Assembly (NCBI GenBank): GCA_017408405.1
Contig: JAFQUP010000151.1
Coordinates: forward strand, 50,224 to 114,223
Reading direction: 5' to 3'
Length of the DNA: 64,000 nt
From: Thermoguttaceae bacterium
Lineage (GTDB): Bacteria; Planctomycetota; Planctomycetia; Pirellulales; Thermoguttaceae
In this document: positions 25,383 through 33,689 of the stretch, in pieces
Layout: the number at the start of each line of letters is the position of its first letter
Numbering within the stretch: position 1 is the stretch's first letter
Notes under the pieces: model-generated
Databases searched by the model: none
What the model was told of the DNA's origin: nothing
Seen by the model: only the letters and a program-made list of their open reading frames with translations
Program-made: the position numbers and the translations under genes

Positions 25383-27569
25383 TCATTTTTTCTCACGCCG
25401 AATCTGGTACATTGGGTAACCGATCTCACGAATTTTTCCAATCGTCTCCGGATACGGCGTGTCGCAGACATCAACGAAACCATTCTGGAAATTCTCGCCG
25501 TCAAATCGGCCGGTCGTCGCCTGCTCGGAGTACTGATGCCAATGCACGCCGACAAAATTCGGGTGTCTCAACGCAGACTCAACGTAATTGAAGTAGGCCT
25601 GAGCGCGTTCTTCCTGATTTTCCACGCCGATGAGCGTCCAGTGCAGCATTCCGCGGTCCAGTGCGCCAAAGTGAAACTCGCTGACGAGGACCGGTTTGTC
25701 GATACCTTCCGGAAGACGGAAATCCTTCAGTGAGAAGCGGTAAATATTGAAACTCAGCACGTCGCAGTATTCCGCGGCGATCTTCAGGAAATCCGCGCGC
25801 GGTGTCCCGCAGTAACGGCAGCCGAGGTAAAGCGTGCCGGGAGCGTTTTTCGTGAATTCTTCCTTGATGACCGCGAAGTATTCACGAACCGTCGCGGCGG
25901 AAAACTCCGCGCAATCTTCCGACGAACCTTTCGGAGGCATCCCCTTCCGCTCGAGCATTTCCTCCCACGAACCGTACTTTCCGCCCCACGCCTCATTCAG
26001 TTTTTCGATCGTGCCGTACTTTTTCCGAAGCCGCTCAACAAAAATCTGCTTCGCAGGCTGAGACGCGGATGATTTCAGCGTCCACTCGGCCAGCGACGTA
26101 CGTCCGCCCCAGTTCAGTTCATTATCGACGAAAAATCCAAAACAGTACGGACTCCGCGTTTCGGCCTGATGTTCGATCAGCTGTTCGCGGATATTTTTAC
26201 GGAATTCCGGGTGAAATGGGTCACGGAAATTCCACCAAAGACCATCGTCCGCCCCCTCAAGAAACGGTGATTTCATCGTGATCCGATCACAGAAAGGCGT
26301 TCGGTTCTGAAGCGCGATACGGACATCTGAACTGTTCGCGATCGTATTCATTCCCCAGCTTCTCAAACGCCGGTGCGCCATCTCCGCGTACTTTTCCCGC
26401 CAGCCTTCGCCGCCGTATTTGCGCCAGGCATTCGCGCTGGAAAAATCAAACGTCTCCCGGATCCCGCGCACATCGTAAAGATCCTTCAAAACCGCGTCGT
26501 TCGTAAAGTAAAATTCCGACAGAGGAGAATCCTTTTCGGGAAGTTCCTCGAAATAGTGCTTCCGTCCGTCCAGCGGCGTCACGGCACTCGACGCGTTAAT
26601 CCGCACCGGACCATGCGACCAGAAAAGATGACCGAGCGGATCGACCATCCACCATTTTCCGTCGATTTTTTCGACGCGGAATCGTCCCGTCGCCTCCAGT
26701 TTCGGTCCCGCGCTCCAGCCGCCAAACTCATCCCAGTCCGCAGGTCCCGGATGCGCGGCAAGGTCCTTTTCTTCCGCAACACGAACCGCTTGAAGTTCCG
26801 CGTCCGAGTGGATCTTTCCCGGCCACTCTTTGTGCTTGAACTGTCCGTAGCGGTCGATGAACGGGAAAAATTCCTCCGGCGTCATCTCGGCCCACTTCGG
26901 GTCCGCGTCAAAGTACCGATAGTAATCCATCGGCGTCGGATGCGTGAACGGCTTCGGCTTCCCCGTTTTCTGCGCCGCGGCTTTTCCCAGGTCCGCTTTT
27001 TTGAGGACGATCCGCTTCACTCCCCATTTCCAGTCCCAAACCGGTTTCGGCATATAGATGCCGACAGACGTGATCTTCGTACTTTGGAGCGTATCTCGCA
27101 AACCATTACCGTCCCACGGAGTTCGGCGCAGCCCCTTCGTGTCGAATAATTTCCGGGAAATCGGCACAAGACAAACTGTCGTCTTCCCTTTCTCCGCGTC
27201 AGCAGTGGAAATGAACGCGTCTTTCTCTCCTGCCAGATTCCCTTCTCCGCCTCCGGCAAGACGCACCCGGACCGGCAGACGTACCGAATGGGAATCCCGA
27301 TGCACCAGTTCAATCTCGACGGCATTAAAATCTTTCAATTCCCACTCGCCAAGTACCGCGAATCCAGGATAAACCGTCTTCCCCTGACTTTGCGATCCCC
27401 GTGTCTGGAGCAGAAGCCCATCTTCCGACTGCTCGATGACCGCGCCGTCAAGCGAACGAATCTTCTCCATCGGCGTAGAGGAGTCGAAAACCGTGATTTC
27501 CTGCGCATGAACGGCAGTACTCATCAAAAAAAGGAAAAATACGCTTAGCCAAGAGAACTTTTGATTCAT
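25383..27569 (-). CDS. Secreted GH50-like (beta-agarase-related) glycoside hydrolase
   Basis: 728 residues from the ATG at 27569, chosen because GAGGG lies upstream and a signal peptide follows ('WLSVFFLFLMSTAVHAQ'). Residues 25-200 are a beta-sandwich, carbohydrate-binding-like region; the (beta/alpha)8 catalytic domain follows. Candidate catalytic residues are Glu in 'GFFVDNELNWGG' and Glu in 'LVSEFHFGALDRGM', both positioned as in GH50 agarases, and 'DPLGHLFWSHGPVRI' is also typical. It probably cleaves agar-type or related beta-linked galactans outside the cell; the exact substrate is uncertain. Its codons are visibly more GC-rich than those of its neighbours. Confidence 0.85.
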   Translation of the reverse strand: MNQKFSWLSVFFLFLMSTAVHAQEITVFDSSTPMEKIRSLDGAVIEQSEDGLLLQTRGSQSQGKTVYPGFAVLGEWELKDFNAVEIELVHRDSHSVRLPVRVRLAGGGEGNLAGEKDAFISTADAEKGKTTVCLVPISRKLFDTKGLRRTPWDGNGLRDTLQSTKITSVGIYMPKPVWDWKWGVKRIVLKKADLGKAAAQKTGKPKPFTHPTPMDYYRYFDADPKWAEMTPEEFFPFIDRYGQFKHKEWPGKIHSDAELQAVRVAEEKDLAAHPGPADWDEFGGWSAGPKLEATGRFRVEKIDGKWWMVDPLGHLFWSHGPVRINASSAVTPLDGRKHYFEELPEKDSPLSEFYFTNDAVLKDLYDVRGIRETFDFSSANAWRKYGGEGWREKYAEMAHRRLRSWGMNTIANSSDVRIALQNRTPFCDRITMKSPFLEGADDGLWWNFRDPFHPEFRKNIREQLIEHQAETRSPYCFGFFVDNELNWGGRTSLAEWTLKSSASQPAKQIFVERLRKKYGTIEKLNEAWGGKYGSWEEMLERKGMPPKGSSEDCAEFSAATVREYFAVIKEEFTKNAPGTLYLGCRYCGTPRADFLKIAAEYCDVLSFNIYRFSLKDFRLPEGIDKPVLVSEFHFGALDRGMLHWTLIGVENQEERAQAYFNYVESALRHPNFVGVHWHQYSEQATTGRFDGENFQNGFVDVCDTPYPETIGKIREIGYPMYQIRREKK

Positions 27570-27721
27570 TGGGGAATTCCCTCTATCCATTAAATGTTTC
27601 CTGAAAATCTTATTTCCGCCAACAGTCTGAAAATAAGAACCAGTCAGATTTTAGTTAATTTAAATTTTCCATTTTCAACAAAGTTAAACCGACTGAAATA
27701 ATGGATGAAAATTCGAAAAAA

Positions 27722-28348
27722 TCACCCATCTCCGAAATATTTAACCGTCGTCCAAAATTCGCAGAATCTTCCTTTGGCACTTTTTTGAAGCCGGAGCTGA
27801 ATATACCGGCGAAAATTCACCTCGGGCATGATACTTCGCAGATTCTCAATCTCCTGCCATACCATCTCTCTGCGCCTCCGCAGTTTTGGAACATTCAACC
27901 CCAAAAGCGCAATCGTTTCCCAACCCTGGTCATCTTTTTCATCTACGGGAAGGATTTGTCCATCCGCCGTAAACAAAAAACGTGTCTCGCACGTCGGATC
28001 GGTCGGATTGAGCAGCGACGGAAAATAAAGATTCCTCTTTTTCATCCCGCAGGTCATATCTCCCTTCGGCCCGCACCCGTTACAGCTCGCGAAAAGATTG
28101 AAGTAATCCAAAGAAAGTTCCGGAAAAAAGCTTTTGGGCTTGAAATGTTCAATATGGCAGATTCCCTTAACAATTTCTTCCTCGCAGTAACAGCACAAAA
28201 ACCCCTGTTCCTCGCGCAAATACTCGCCAAGCTCACCTTTCACCGCTAAATGTTCCGGACGGCTGAATTTCTCCCAACCATGATTCGAATGTTTCCGAAG
28301 ATACTCTGTCAGCGACTGAGGAGGAACCGTCTTCACGATCTGCTTCAT
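27722..28348 (-). CDS. HNH nuclease of the PtuB / TIGR02646 type, orphan
   Basis: 208 residues. The N-terminus 'MKQIVKTVPPQSLTEYL' is typical of this family. The zinc-binding HNH core is 'CCYCEEEI', then 'ICHIEHFKPKS', 'DYFNLFASCNGCG' and a distal 'TCGMKK'. Relatives are the nuclease subunit PtuB of Septu defence systems and the HNH effector of some retrons. No PtuA-like SMC/ABC ATPase, reverse transcriptase or ncRNA is next to it: the neighbours are a GH50-like gene and a phosphofructokinase gene. It may be a solitary remnant or act alone. The catalytic residues look intact. Confidence 0.85.
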   Translation of the reverse strand: MKQIVKTVPPQSLTEYLRKHSNHGWEKFSRPEHLAVKGELGEYLREEQGFLCCYCEEEIVKGICHIEHFKPKSFFPELSLDYFNLFASCNGCGPKGDMTCGMKKRNLYFPSLLNPTDPTCETRFLFTADGQILPVDEKDDQGWETIALLGLNVPKLRRRREMVWQEIENLRSIMPEVNFRRYIQLRLQKSAKGRFCEFWTTVKYFGDG

Positions 28349-28637
28349 TTCTCAAACCAATCTATTAAGAAAAAAAGTAAATGAATATCCAATGGGTACC
28401 TTCCAAAACAATTGGTTCATCCGGAAAACAGTCTGGAATCCTCAACTTCCCACGACTGACGCTTTTCATCCAGACATATTCCGATCAACAGAACCCCTTT
28501 CCAAACGGGCAGCCGAGCAGTCTGAAATCCGGTACTTACCCAAGAGAGAAAATTCTCCCGCAATATCCTCATTTCAAACCGCCCGGCTCAATCCGTCACG
28601 AACCTTTTCGCCTCAGGCAACGACTTTCAAAACTGCC

Positions 28638-29831
28638 TCAGACCTCAAAACGAACATACTTCGGCAATTCACCAACCAGCGGACGCAAATACTCAAGGCA
28701 CGCTTCCGTAACAAAACTTCGATCCTCACAAATAAATTCGTCAGGCATCGGTTTTTCTCCCAGAGCGACATCCTTCAGAGGAGCCGTGCCAAGCGACCAG
28801 GTATACGGCGAATTCGATTCACGCTGAATCGTGACCATGACGCCGCTCGTCCCGCCAACCGCCAATTCCACCGCGCGGGCACCGCACGCGTACGCTTCCT
28901 CAATATCATTCGGCATCGCACGGTCCGCCGCGCTCATCTGAAGAGATTCCGTAACCTGGAATTCACCGCGCCAGCCGAATTCCTTCGACAAAAGCTGATG
29001 AAGAACCATCGCGGCACTCGTTCCGCCCATCGCGCCAAATTCCTTGTTGCCAAATCGGTCATTCACACTCGTCGCGCTAATCGGCGAACCATCCGCGAAG
29101 CAGACACCCTCACCGCAGACCACGCTCACCCAACCGTATTTATCGTATGCCGCCTTCGCTTCCGCAAGGAACTTCTCCGTCTCAAAAGGACGTTCCGGCA
29201 ACAAAATAATGTGCGGCGCGTCATCTTCCGCACGCTTAGCGCACGCGGCGGCAGCCGGAAGCCATCCCGCGGAACGACCGACCGTCTGGAATACGACAAA
29301 CTGATCCACGTGATTCATGTCGCGAGCCAGCATACCGGCCTGCATCACGGAGAGAGCAACATATCGGGCCGCGGAACCAAATCCCGGCGTATGGTCCGTA
29401 GCGAAAAGGTCATTATCAACCGTTTTCGGAATTCCCACACCAATCAATTCGTACCCCTGCTCACGGCAGTACTTTTCGATTCGATGAATCGTGTCCATCG
29501 TATCATTTCCGCCAATCAGGAAATAATAGCGAATATCATACTTTTTGAAAAGCTCAAGCACAACCGGAAAATCTTCATCCTGCAGTTTATGGCGACAGCT
29601 CCCCAACGCACTGGACGGAGTGCTCTTCAGCCCTTCCACAATTTCCTCACGCTGCGCACCAAGGTCAATGAGCATTTCTTTCATGAAACCCTCAATTCCG
29701 TAACGCATACCATAAATTTTACCAATAGCTTCCGGATACTTCGCACACGCCTGAATGACTCCGCAAAGACTGGAATTAATGACTGAAGTGGGACCGCCGC
29801 TTTGACCAATGATGGCATTTCCTTTGAGCAT
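28638..29831 (-). CDS. pfp: Pyrophosphate-dependent 6-phosphofructokinase
   Basis: 397 residues from the ATG at 29831, preceded by GAGGAG. An upstream in-frame ATG at 29918 would add a hydrophobic stretch without homology. Key motifs are 'GQSGGPTSVINSS' for the phosphoryl donor loop, 'GGNDTMDT' with Asp at the position that separates PPi- from ATP-users, and 'PKTVDNDL' with the PPi-type Lys. It phosphorylates fructose 6-phosphate reversibly with PPi and so serves both glycolysis and gluconeogenesis. A long plus-strand frame across the same DNA is a shadow. Confidence 0.95.
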   Translation of the reverse strand: MLKGNAIIGQSGGPTSVINSSLCGVIQACAKYPEAIGKIYGMRYGIEGFMKEMLIDLGAQREEIVEGLKSTPSSALGSCRHKLQDEDFPVVLELFKKYDIRYYFLIGGNDTMDTIHRIEKYCREQGYELIGVGIPKTVDNDLFATDHTPGFGSAARYVALSVMQAGMLARDMNHVDQFVVFQTVGRSAGWLPAAAACAKRAEDDAPHIILLPERPFETEKFLAEAKAAYDKYGWVSVVCGEGVCFADGSPISATSVNDRFGNKEFGAMGGTSAAMVLHQLLSKEFGWRGEFQVTESLQMSAADRAMPNDIEEAYACGARAVELAVGGTSGVMVTIQRESNSPYTWSLGTAPLKDVALGEKPMPDEFICEDRSFVTEACLEYLRPLVGELPKYVRFEV

Positions 29832-30367
29832 GAAACTCTCCTCAAATCGGATTCTGAAACAAATCCTGAAAAAGTAAAATAAATGACACCTGGAAAATCC
29901 CAAATAAAAAAAGAGCAAACCCGGTCAGGTTAAATTTCTTCGATACCTTTTCAAATTTATTCAGACTCTTAAGCGTTCACCTGTTCGGAAAAACTTAAAT
30001 TTCTGAAAATTAAATTTTCTGAAAATCCAGACTTCCTCGAATCCTCAAGGACGTTCTCAAAATCCGGAAAAGCGAATTTCTCCAAAATTTCCTGAAACCA
30101 GTAAAATTTTCCAGGTCTTAACAAAAAAACAATATTCGGATTGGAAACATTCAGGACAATCTCAAGCCTGTCCCATACTTTTCCAATTCCATTCCTTTTC
30201 TATTCAGCATACCTGAAAATCACGTAAAAATCAAGGGGGTTCCCCTCCGAAAAAGCGAAAAGAGCAAAATTTTATTTTCCCAATCGTCATTATCCAAAAT
30301 TTCAACATTTTTTTCTTCAAAATTAGTCCTTTCACAAAAATTTTTAAGCAAAAAAAATTTCCCCCCC
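29832..30367. other. Long AT-rich intergenic region without recognisable gene
   Basis: The two flanking genes diverge here. Long A/T runs and several short 'TTTCTGAAAA'-like repeats are present. No conserved ORF, tRNA or strong hairpin was recognised. It may hold the leader of the PPi-phosphofructokinase gene. Confidence 0.4.
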
Positions 30368-30395
30368 TTTACATTGCGCAAAAGAGGAGTAAAAT
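30368..30395 (+). promoter_or_regulatory. Sigma-70-like promoter upstream of the J-like protein gene
   Basis: TTTACA (30368-30373), a 16-bp spacer and TAAAAT (30390-30395), about 95 bp upstream of the ATG at 30491. Confidence 0.6.
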
Positions 30396-30490
30396 AAACT
30401 TAGGATGGTTTTGCGCTGAAAAAAATTTCCGAAAAACCTCTTTTGCATAGATTTACCGGGTTTTCACTCCTTACCGTGTGAGAAGTATTT

Positions 30491-32941
30491 ATGTCGAACG
30501 CATTTGATCCGTATCATACCTGGCTGGGGATTGCTCCCTCCGAGCAGCCGCCAAACCACTACCGTCTCCTGGGGATCGCTCTCTACGAATCCGATCCGGA
30601 TGTTATTTCCAATGCGGCTGATCGCCAAATGGCGCACATTCGTACTTTTCAAAGCGGAAAGTACTCTAAAGAATCCCAAAAAATATTAAATGAACTTTCC
30701 GCCGCGCGCGTTCTGCTGCTAGACCCCAAAAAACATGCTGAATATGACGCGAAACTGCGTGCCGCGTCATACGCTGCCATGCCCAACCAAGGAATGCCCA
30801 ATCAGAATATGCCGGCCCAGGGATACCCGATGCCGCACGGTCAAATTCCAATGAATCAACCAATGGCCATGGGACAGCCTATGCCCCCGCAGCCGCCGGT
30901 CGTTCCTCAGCAGATTCCGCCCGTCATTCAGCCTGCCCCCGTTAATCTGGGCGGAAGAACCTCTTCTATCAAAAAACACAAAAAACAAAAGGAAGATCCA
31001 ACGAAAATCGTCCTTATCGTCGGCGGAATCGCTATTTTGCTTCTGTTTTTTGTCTTTATTCTTTCTTCAGGCAATTCAAAGAAGGAAATTGCCCAGACTT
31101 CACAGGAAACTGCCCTTAACTCTCCTGAGGAAAAAATCGATCCGAGTGAATTCGACTATAGCGGCGAAATCGCGGAACTCCCTGAAAGAGCCGTTCAGGA
31201 AAACATCCTCTCAAATACGCCTGTTGAAGCATCTGAAAAGAAAGAACCGACTGTTGCCAAACCGGTGGAGAAGGAAAAGCCGGAAAACGACACTTTTAAC
31301 TCTTCAATAAATGAAGATGTCACTGAAAATTTCATCATTCCCAAAGCTGAAAATGATGAAGCGGACGCTGCGGAAAGTACTGATGAAGATGCCGCGGACG
31401 AGGACGATTCTCCGAAACGGAAAAAAAAGAAATCGCCTGACTCTGACGCGGAAGAATCACCACAGAGCGAGAAGTCGAATACCCCCGGAATTTCAAACGA
31501 TGAAATCATGAACATTGGCCGGGGGGTCGTCCGTCACGTTGAACCAAATCGCTCAAAAATCATTAAATTCTACGGCGGCAATGAAAAAGACTTTGAAAAA
31601 CTCATGCTGGGGGTCGACTGGATCATGGATAAAACCGTGAAAGCCGGTTCGGACGCCTGCCTTTGGAATTTTGACCATACTCTCCTGCTCAACGGAAAAA
31701 AACGACCGGGAAGTAAAAATTTTCAAAATCCTGGTATCGCCAAAAATAATGTCAATTCCGCAACCGCTTTGGCAATGATGGCGGTCTTGGGTGCGGGTGA
31801 AATTTCGACAAAGGAATTCCTTTTCCTGAATCGGGCCGTTCAATTCCTTTATTTCCAGGCAAAACCTGCTTCAAAAACGCAGCAGATTCTCGTCGCGCAA
31901 CGCGAATCCGCTAAAAGAGTGGAAGCCTCGCTCGTTGAATTTCCATCAACAAACAAAAACCTTCACGCTCACGCCTGGGGAACCATCGCAATCTGTGATT
32001 ATCTTGCGCTTGTTCAGGAGAAAAAAGAGCTGAAAAGCAAAACAAAAATTGCCCAAATTACTGAATTTGCTCAAGCTCTGGTCCGACATATTGGAAGTCA
32101 GCAGGCAAGTGATGGAAGTTTTCCTGCCGTGGAAGCAGGCCTGGATGTCGATTTCAAATTAAAATACGTATCCTCATCCTCAGGGTCCATCACTTCCACC
32201 GTCTGGAATTTAATGGCGCTTAAAGCCGCTAAAAACGCAGGTCTCCAGGTCTCTAACGAAGACATCATGAAAGCTACGGATTATCTCGCGAAAAAAATCA
32301 CGGCTTTAGCCGGTTCGCACCAAACCTTCAAGTCCGCTTCACTGACGTCTCTCAGAGAACTTCGTGCCGCGTTTTTCGGAGTTACGCTCTTTGGGGAAAA
32401 TCTTCCTGAATACGCGAAAGCAGCCGCGTTAGCGGAACAGCTCACCCTGAAAGCTGACGAACAGCAGCTCGAAGGAAACCTGTTCTCCTCCATGCTTATT
32501 CGTGACCTTCGCGGAGAATCTTGGGATAACTGGCGTGAAAAAGTTCTCACGAAGTATTTTAATGAGCAAAGTTCCGACAAGATTGAAGCGGGAAGCTGGT
32601 TTTACGGCGGTGAAGAGGTAAATAATGAAGGAGGAAGACTCTACTGCACGGCAATGACTCTCCTTATTTTGGAAAGTATTTACCGATACGAACCCCTTCG
32701 TCCTTTGGATGAATCTGAAACTTTCCAGCTTGAGACCAATGAAGAAATTCAGGTCCCGGCCGACGGGAATGCTTTCCCGATCCAGAGGGAACCAGAAGAA
32801 GAAGAAGAAGAAGGTAAACCGGCTGGGGCTGAAACCGCGAAAACAAACGCTGAAGCGGAAAAGGAAGAACCAGAAGCTGAAAGTTTCATGGATACCTCAA
32901 ACCTGGATTTGACATCTGACGATGACGATTCCGACGAATAA
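30491..32941 (+). CDS. Planctomycete J-like domain protein with TM segment and cyclase-like C-terminus
   Basis: 816 residues. Residues 5-90 form the planctomycete-specific J-like domain ('DPYHTWLGIAPSEQPPNHYR' followed by a Leu-Leu-Gly), ending 'LLDPKKHAEYDAKLR'. A Met/Pro/Gln-rich tract follows (about 95-155), one transmembrane segment at about 172-195 ('IVLIVGGIAILLLFFVFIL'), then an acidic Glu/Asp/Ser/Lys-rich linker to about 330. The C-terminal 450 residues look like an alpha/alpha toroid of prenyltransferase/squalene-cyclase type ('NSATALAMMAVLGAGE', 'HIGSQQASDGSFPAVE'). It ends in a very acidic tail. Probably an inner-membrane protein with its large domain in the periplasm. Function unknown. 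The 128-residue gene follows 68 bp later. Confidence 0.8.
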   Translation: MSNAFDPYHTWLGIAPSEQPPNHYRLLGIALYESDPDVISNAADRQMAHIRTFQSGKYSKESQKILNELSAARVLLLDPKKHAEYDAKLRAASYAAMPNQGMPNQNMPAQGYPMPHGQIPMNQPMAMGQPMPPQPPVVPQQIPPVIQPAPVNLGGRTSSIKKHKKQKEDPTKIVLIVGGIAILLLFFVFILSSGNSKKEIAQTSQETALNSPEEKIDPSEFDYSGEIAELPERAVQENILSNTPVEASEKKEPTVAKPVEKEKPENDTFNSSINEDVTENFIIPKAENDEADAAESTDEDAADEDDSPKRKKKKSPDSDAEESPQSEKSNTPGISNDEIMNIGRGVVRHVEPNRSKIIKFYGGNEKDFEKLMLGVDWIMDKTVKAGSDACLWNFDHTLLLNGKKRPGSKNFQNPGIAKNNVNSATALAMMAVLGAGEISTKEFLFLNRAVQFLYFQAKPASKTQQILVAQRESAKRVEASLVEFPSTNKNLHAHAWGTIAICDYLALVQEKKELKSKTKIAQITEFAQALVRHIGSQQASDGSFPAVEAGLDVDFKLKYVSSSSGSITSTVWNLMALKAAKNAGLQVSNEDIMKATDYLAKKITALAGSHQTFKSASLTSLRELRAAFFGVTLFGENLPEYAKAAALAEQLTLKADEQQLEGNLFSSMLIRDLRGESWDNWREKVLTKYFNEQSSDKIEAGSWFYGGEEVNNEGGRLYCTAMTLLILESIYRYEPLRPLDESETFQLETNEEIQVPADGNAFPIQREPEEEEEEGKPAGAETAKTNAEAEKEEPEAESFMDTSNLDLTSDDDDSDE

Positions 32942-33009
32942 AGGTCCCTTAAAGTTTCATTCCATTTTTACCGAAATCGAAAATATCTTTTTCGTTTTCG
33001 AGGTGATTT

Positions 33010-33396
33010 ATGTTAAATGAAGTTCAGAAAAACGCACAAATGGGAAGGCGAGTCCACTTCGTACTGCTTCTCTGTGTTTTGGTAGGTATTTCGCTCTTAA
33101 TCGTTGGTTTGCGCGAGGTCACTAAAGACCTGCCTGTTCCAGAAGATGAATTCGCGCCAAAATTGACACCAGCTCCGCAACTTCAAATTAAACAGACAGA
33201 AGAAGCACAGGTTTCCGAGGAAAAAGAACCTTTTTATTTCTACGTCAATGGAGAAAAGGTTGAAGGAACCATTCTTCCTGTTGAAGACTCTGAACATATC
33301 CAGCTGGACAGGAGCGAAATGACTTTTAATTCCGGAAATAAGCCGTCCCAGGAATCTCATTTTGAAGATTCTGTGTCTACGGTTAAACTAAACTGA
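33010..33396 (+). CDS. Small single-pass membrane protein of unknown function
   Basis: 128 residues with one N-terminal transmembrane helix at about 17-36 ('FVLLLCVLVGISLLIVGL'). A hydrophilic periplasmic part follows with 'FYFYVNGEKVEGTILPVED', which may form a small beta unit. GAGGTG lies before the ATG. It starts 68 bp after the J-like protein gene and is probably in its operon. No family recognised. Confidence 0.7.
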   Translation: MLNEVQKNAQMGRRVHFVLLLCVLVGISLLIVGLREVTKDLPVPEDEFAPKLTPAPQLQIKQTEEAQVSEEKEPFYFYVNGEKVEGTILPVEDSEHIQLDRSEMTFNSGNKPSQESHFEDSVSTVKLN

Positions 33397-33460
33397 TTTT
33401 AACATTTAATTCCCGAACTTTTTATTCTGCGGAGAAATTTTTTCCGCGGAATAAATTTCA

Positions 33461-33623
33461 GGAACCTTCCCAAAACACTTTTCCACTAAAAAGAATAAGT
33501 ACGTTTTAAATTTTGAATGGCTGCCAATGTTTCACGCGTTCGTAAATCGTGGACCTTTGGCAACCTGCCTAAAGAGCGGAATGTTCTTTTTCTGGAAATG
33601 GGGACTTAGCCAGTTAGTTCCCC
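33461..33623. repeat. Dispersed ~160-bp element, copy 4
   Basis: Left end GGAACCTTCCCAAAACAC; centre with 'TTTTGAATGGCTGCCAAT'; right end ending 'AGTTAGTTCCCC'. Inside, TGCCAA and TTGGCA near 33521-33563 form a further inverted repeat. It fills most of the gap between the small membrane protein and the gene at 33690. A separate GC-rich hairpin lies just upstream (33424-33452) and may end the previous transcript. Confidence 0.55.
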
Positions 33624-33689
33624 TTTACTCTCATTTCCTCTGTTTATTGTTTTTCTTCTTAAATTTAACCAACCGAGAAAGGTAAGCAA

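Noticed and set aside
26373..27149. A 258-codon plus-strand frame opposite the GH50-like gene
   Set aside because: Arg-rich antisense shadow caused by the GC-rich codon use of the hydrolase gene.
28394..28550. Seventh copy of the ~160-bp repeat element
   Set aside because: The left end (ACCTTCCAAAACAATTGG) resembles the family, but the right end does not clearly match, so it was not counted.
28392..29786. A 464-codon open frame on the plus strand
   Set aside because: It lies antisense to the PPi-phosphofructokinase gene, is rich in Arg/Ile/Ser as typical shadow frames are, and has no recognisable domain or ribosome-binding site.
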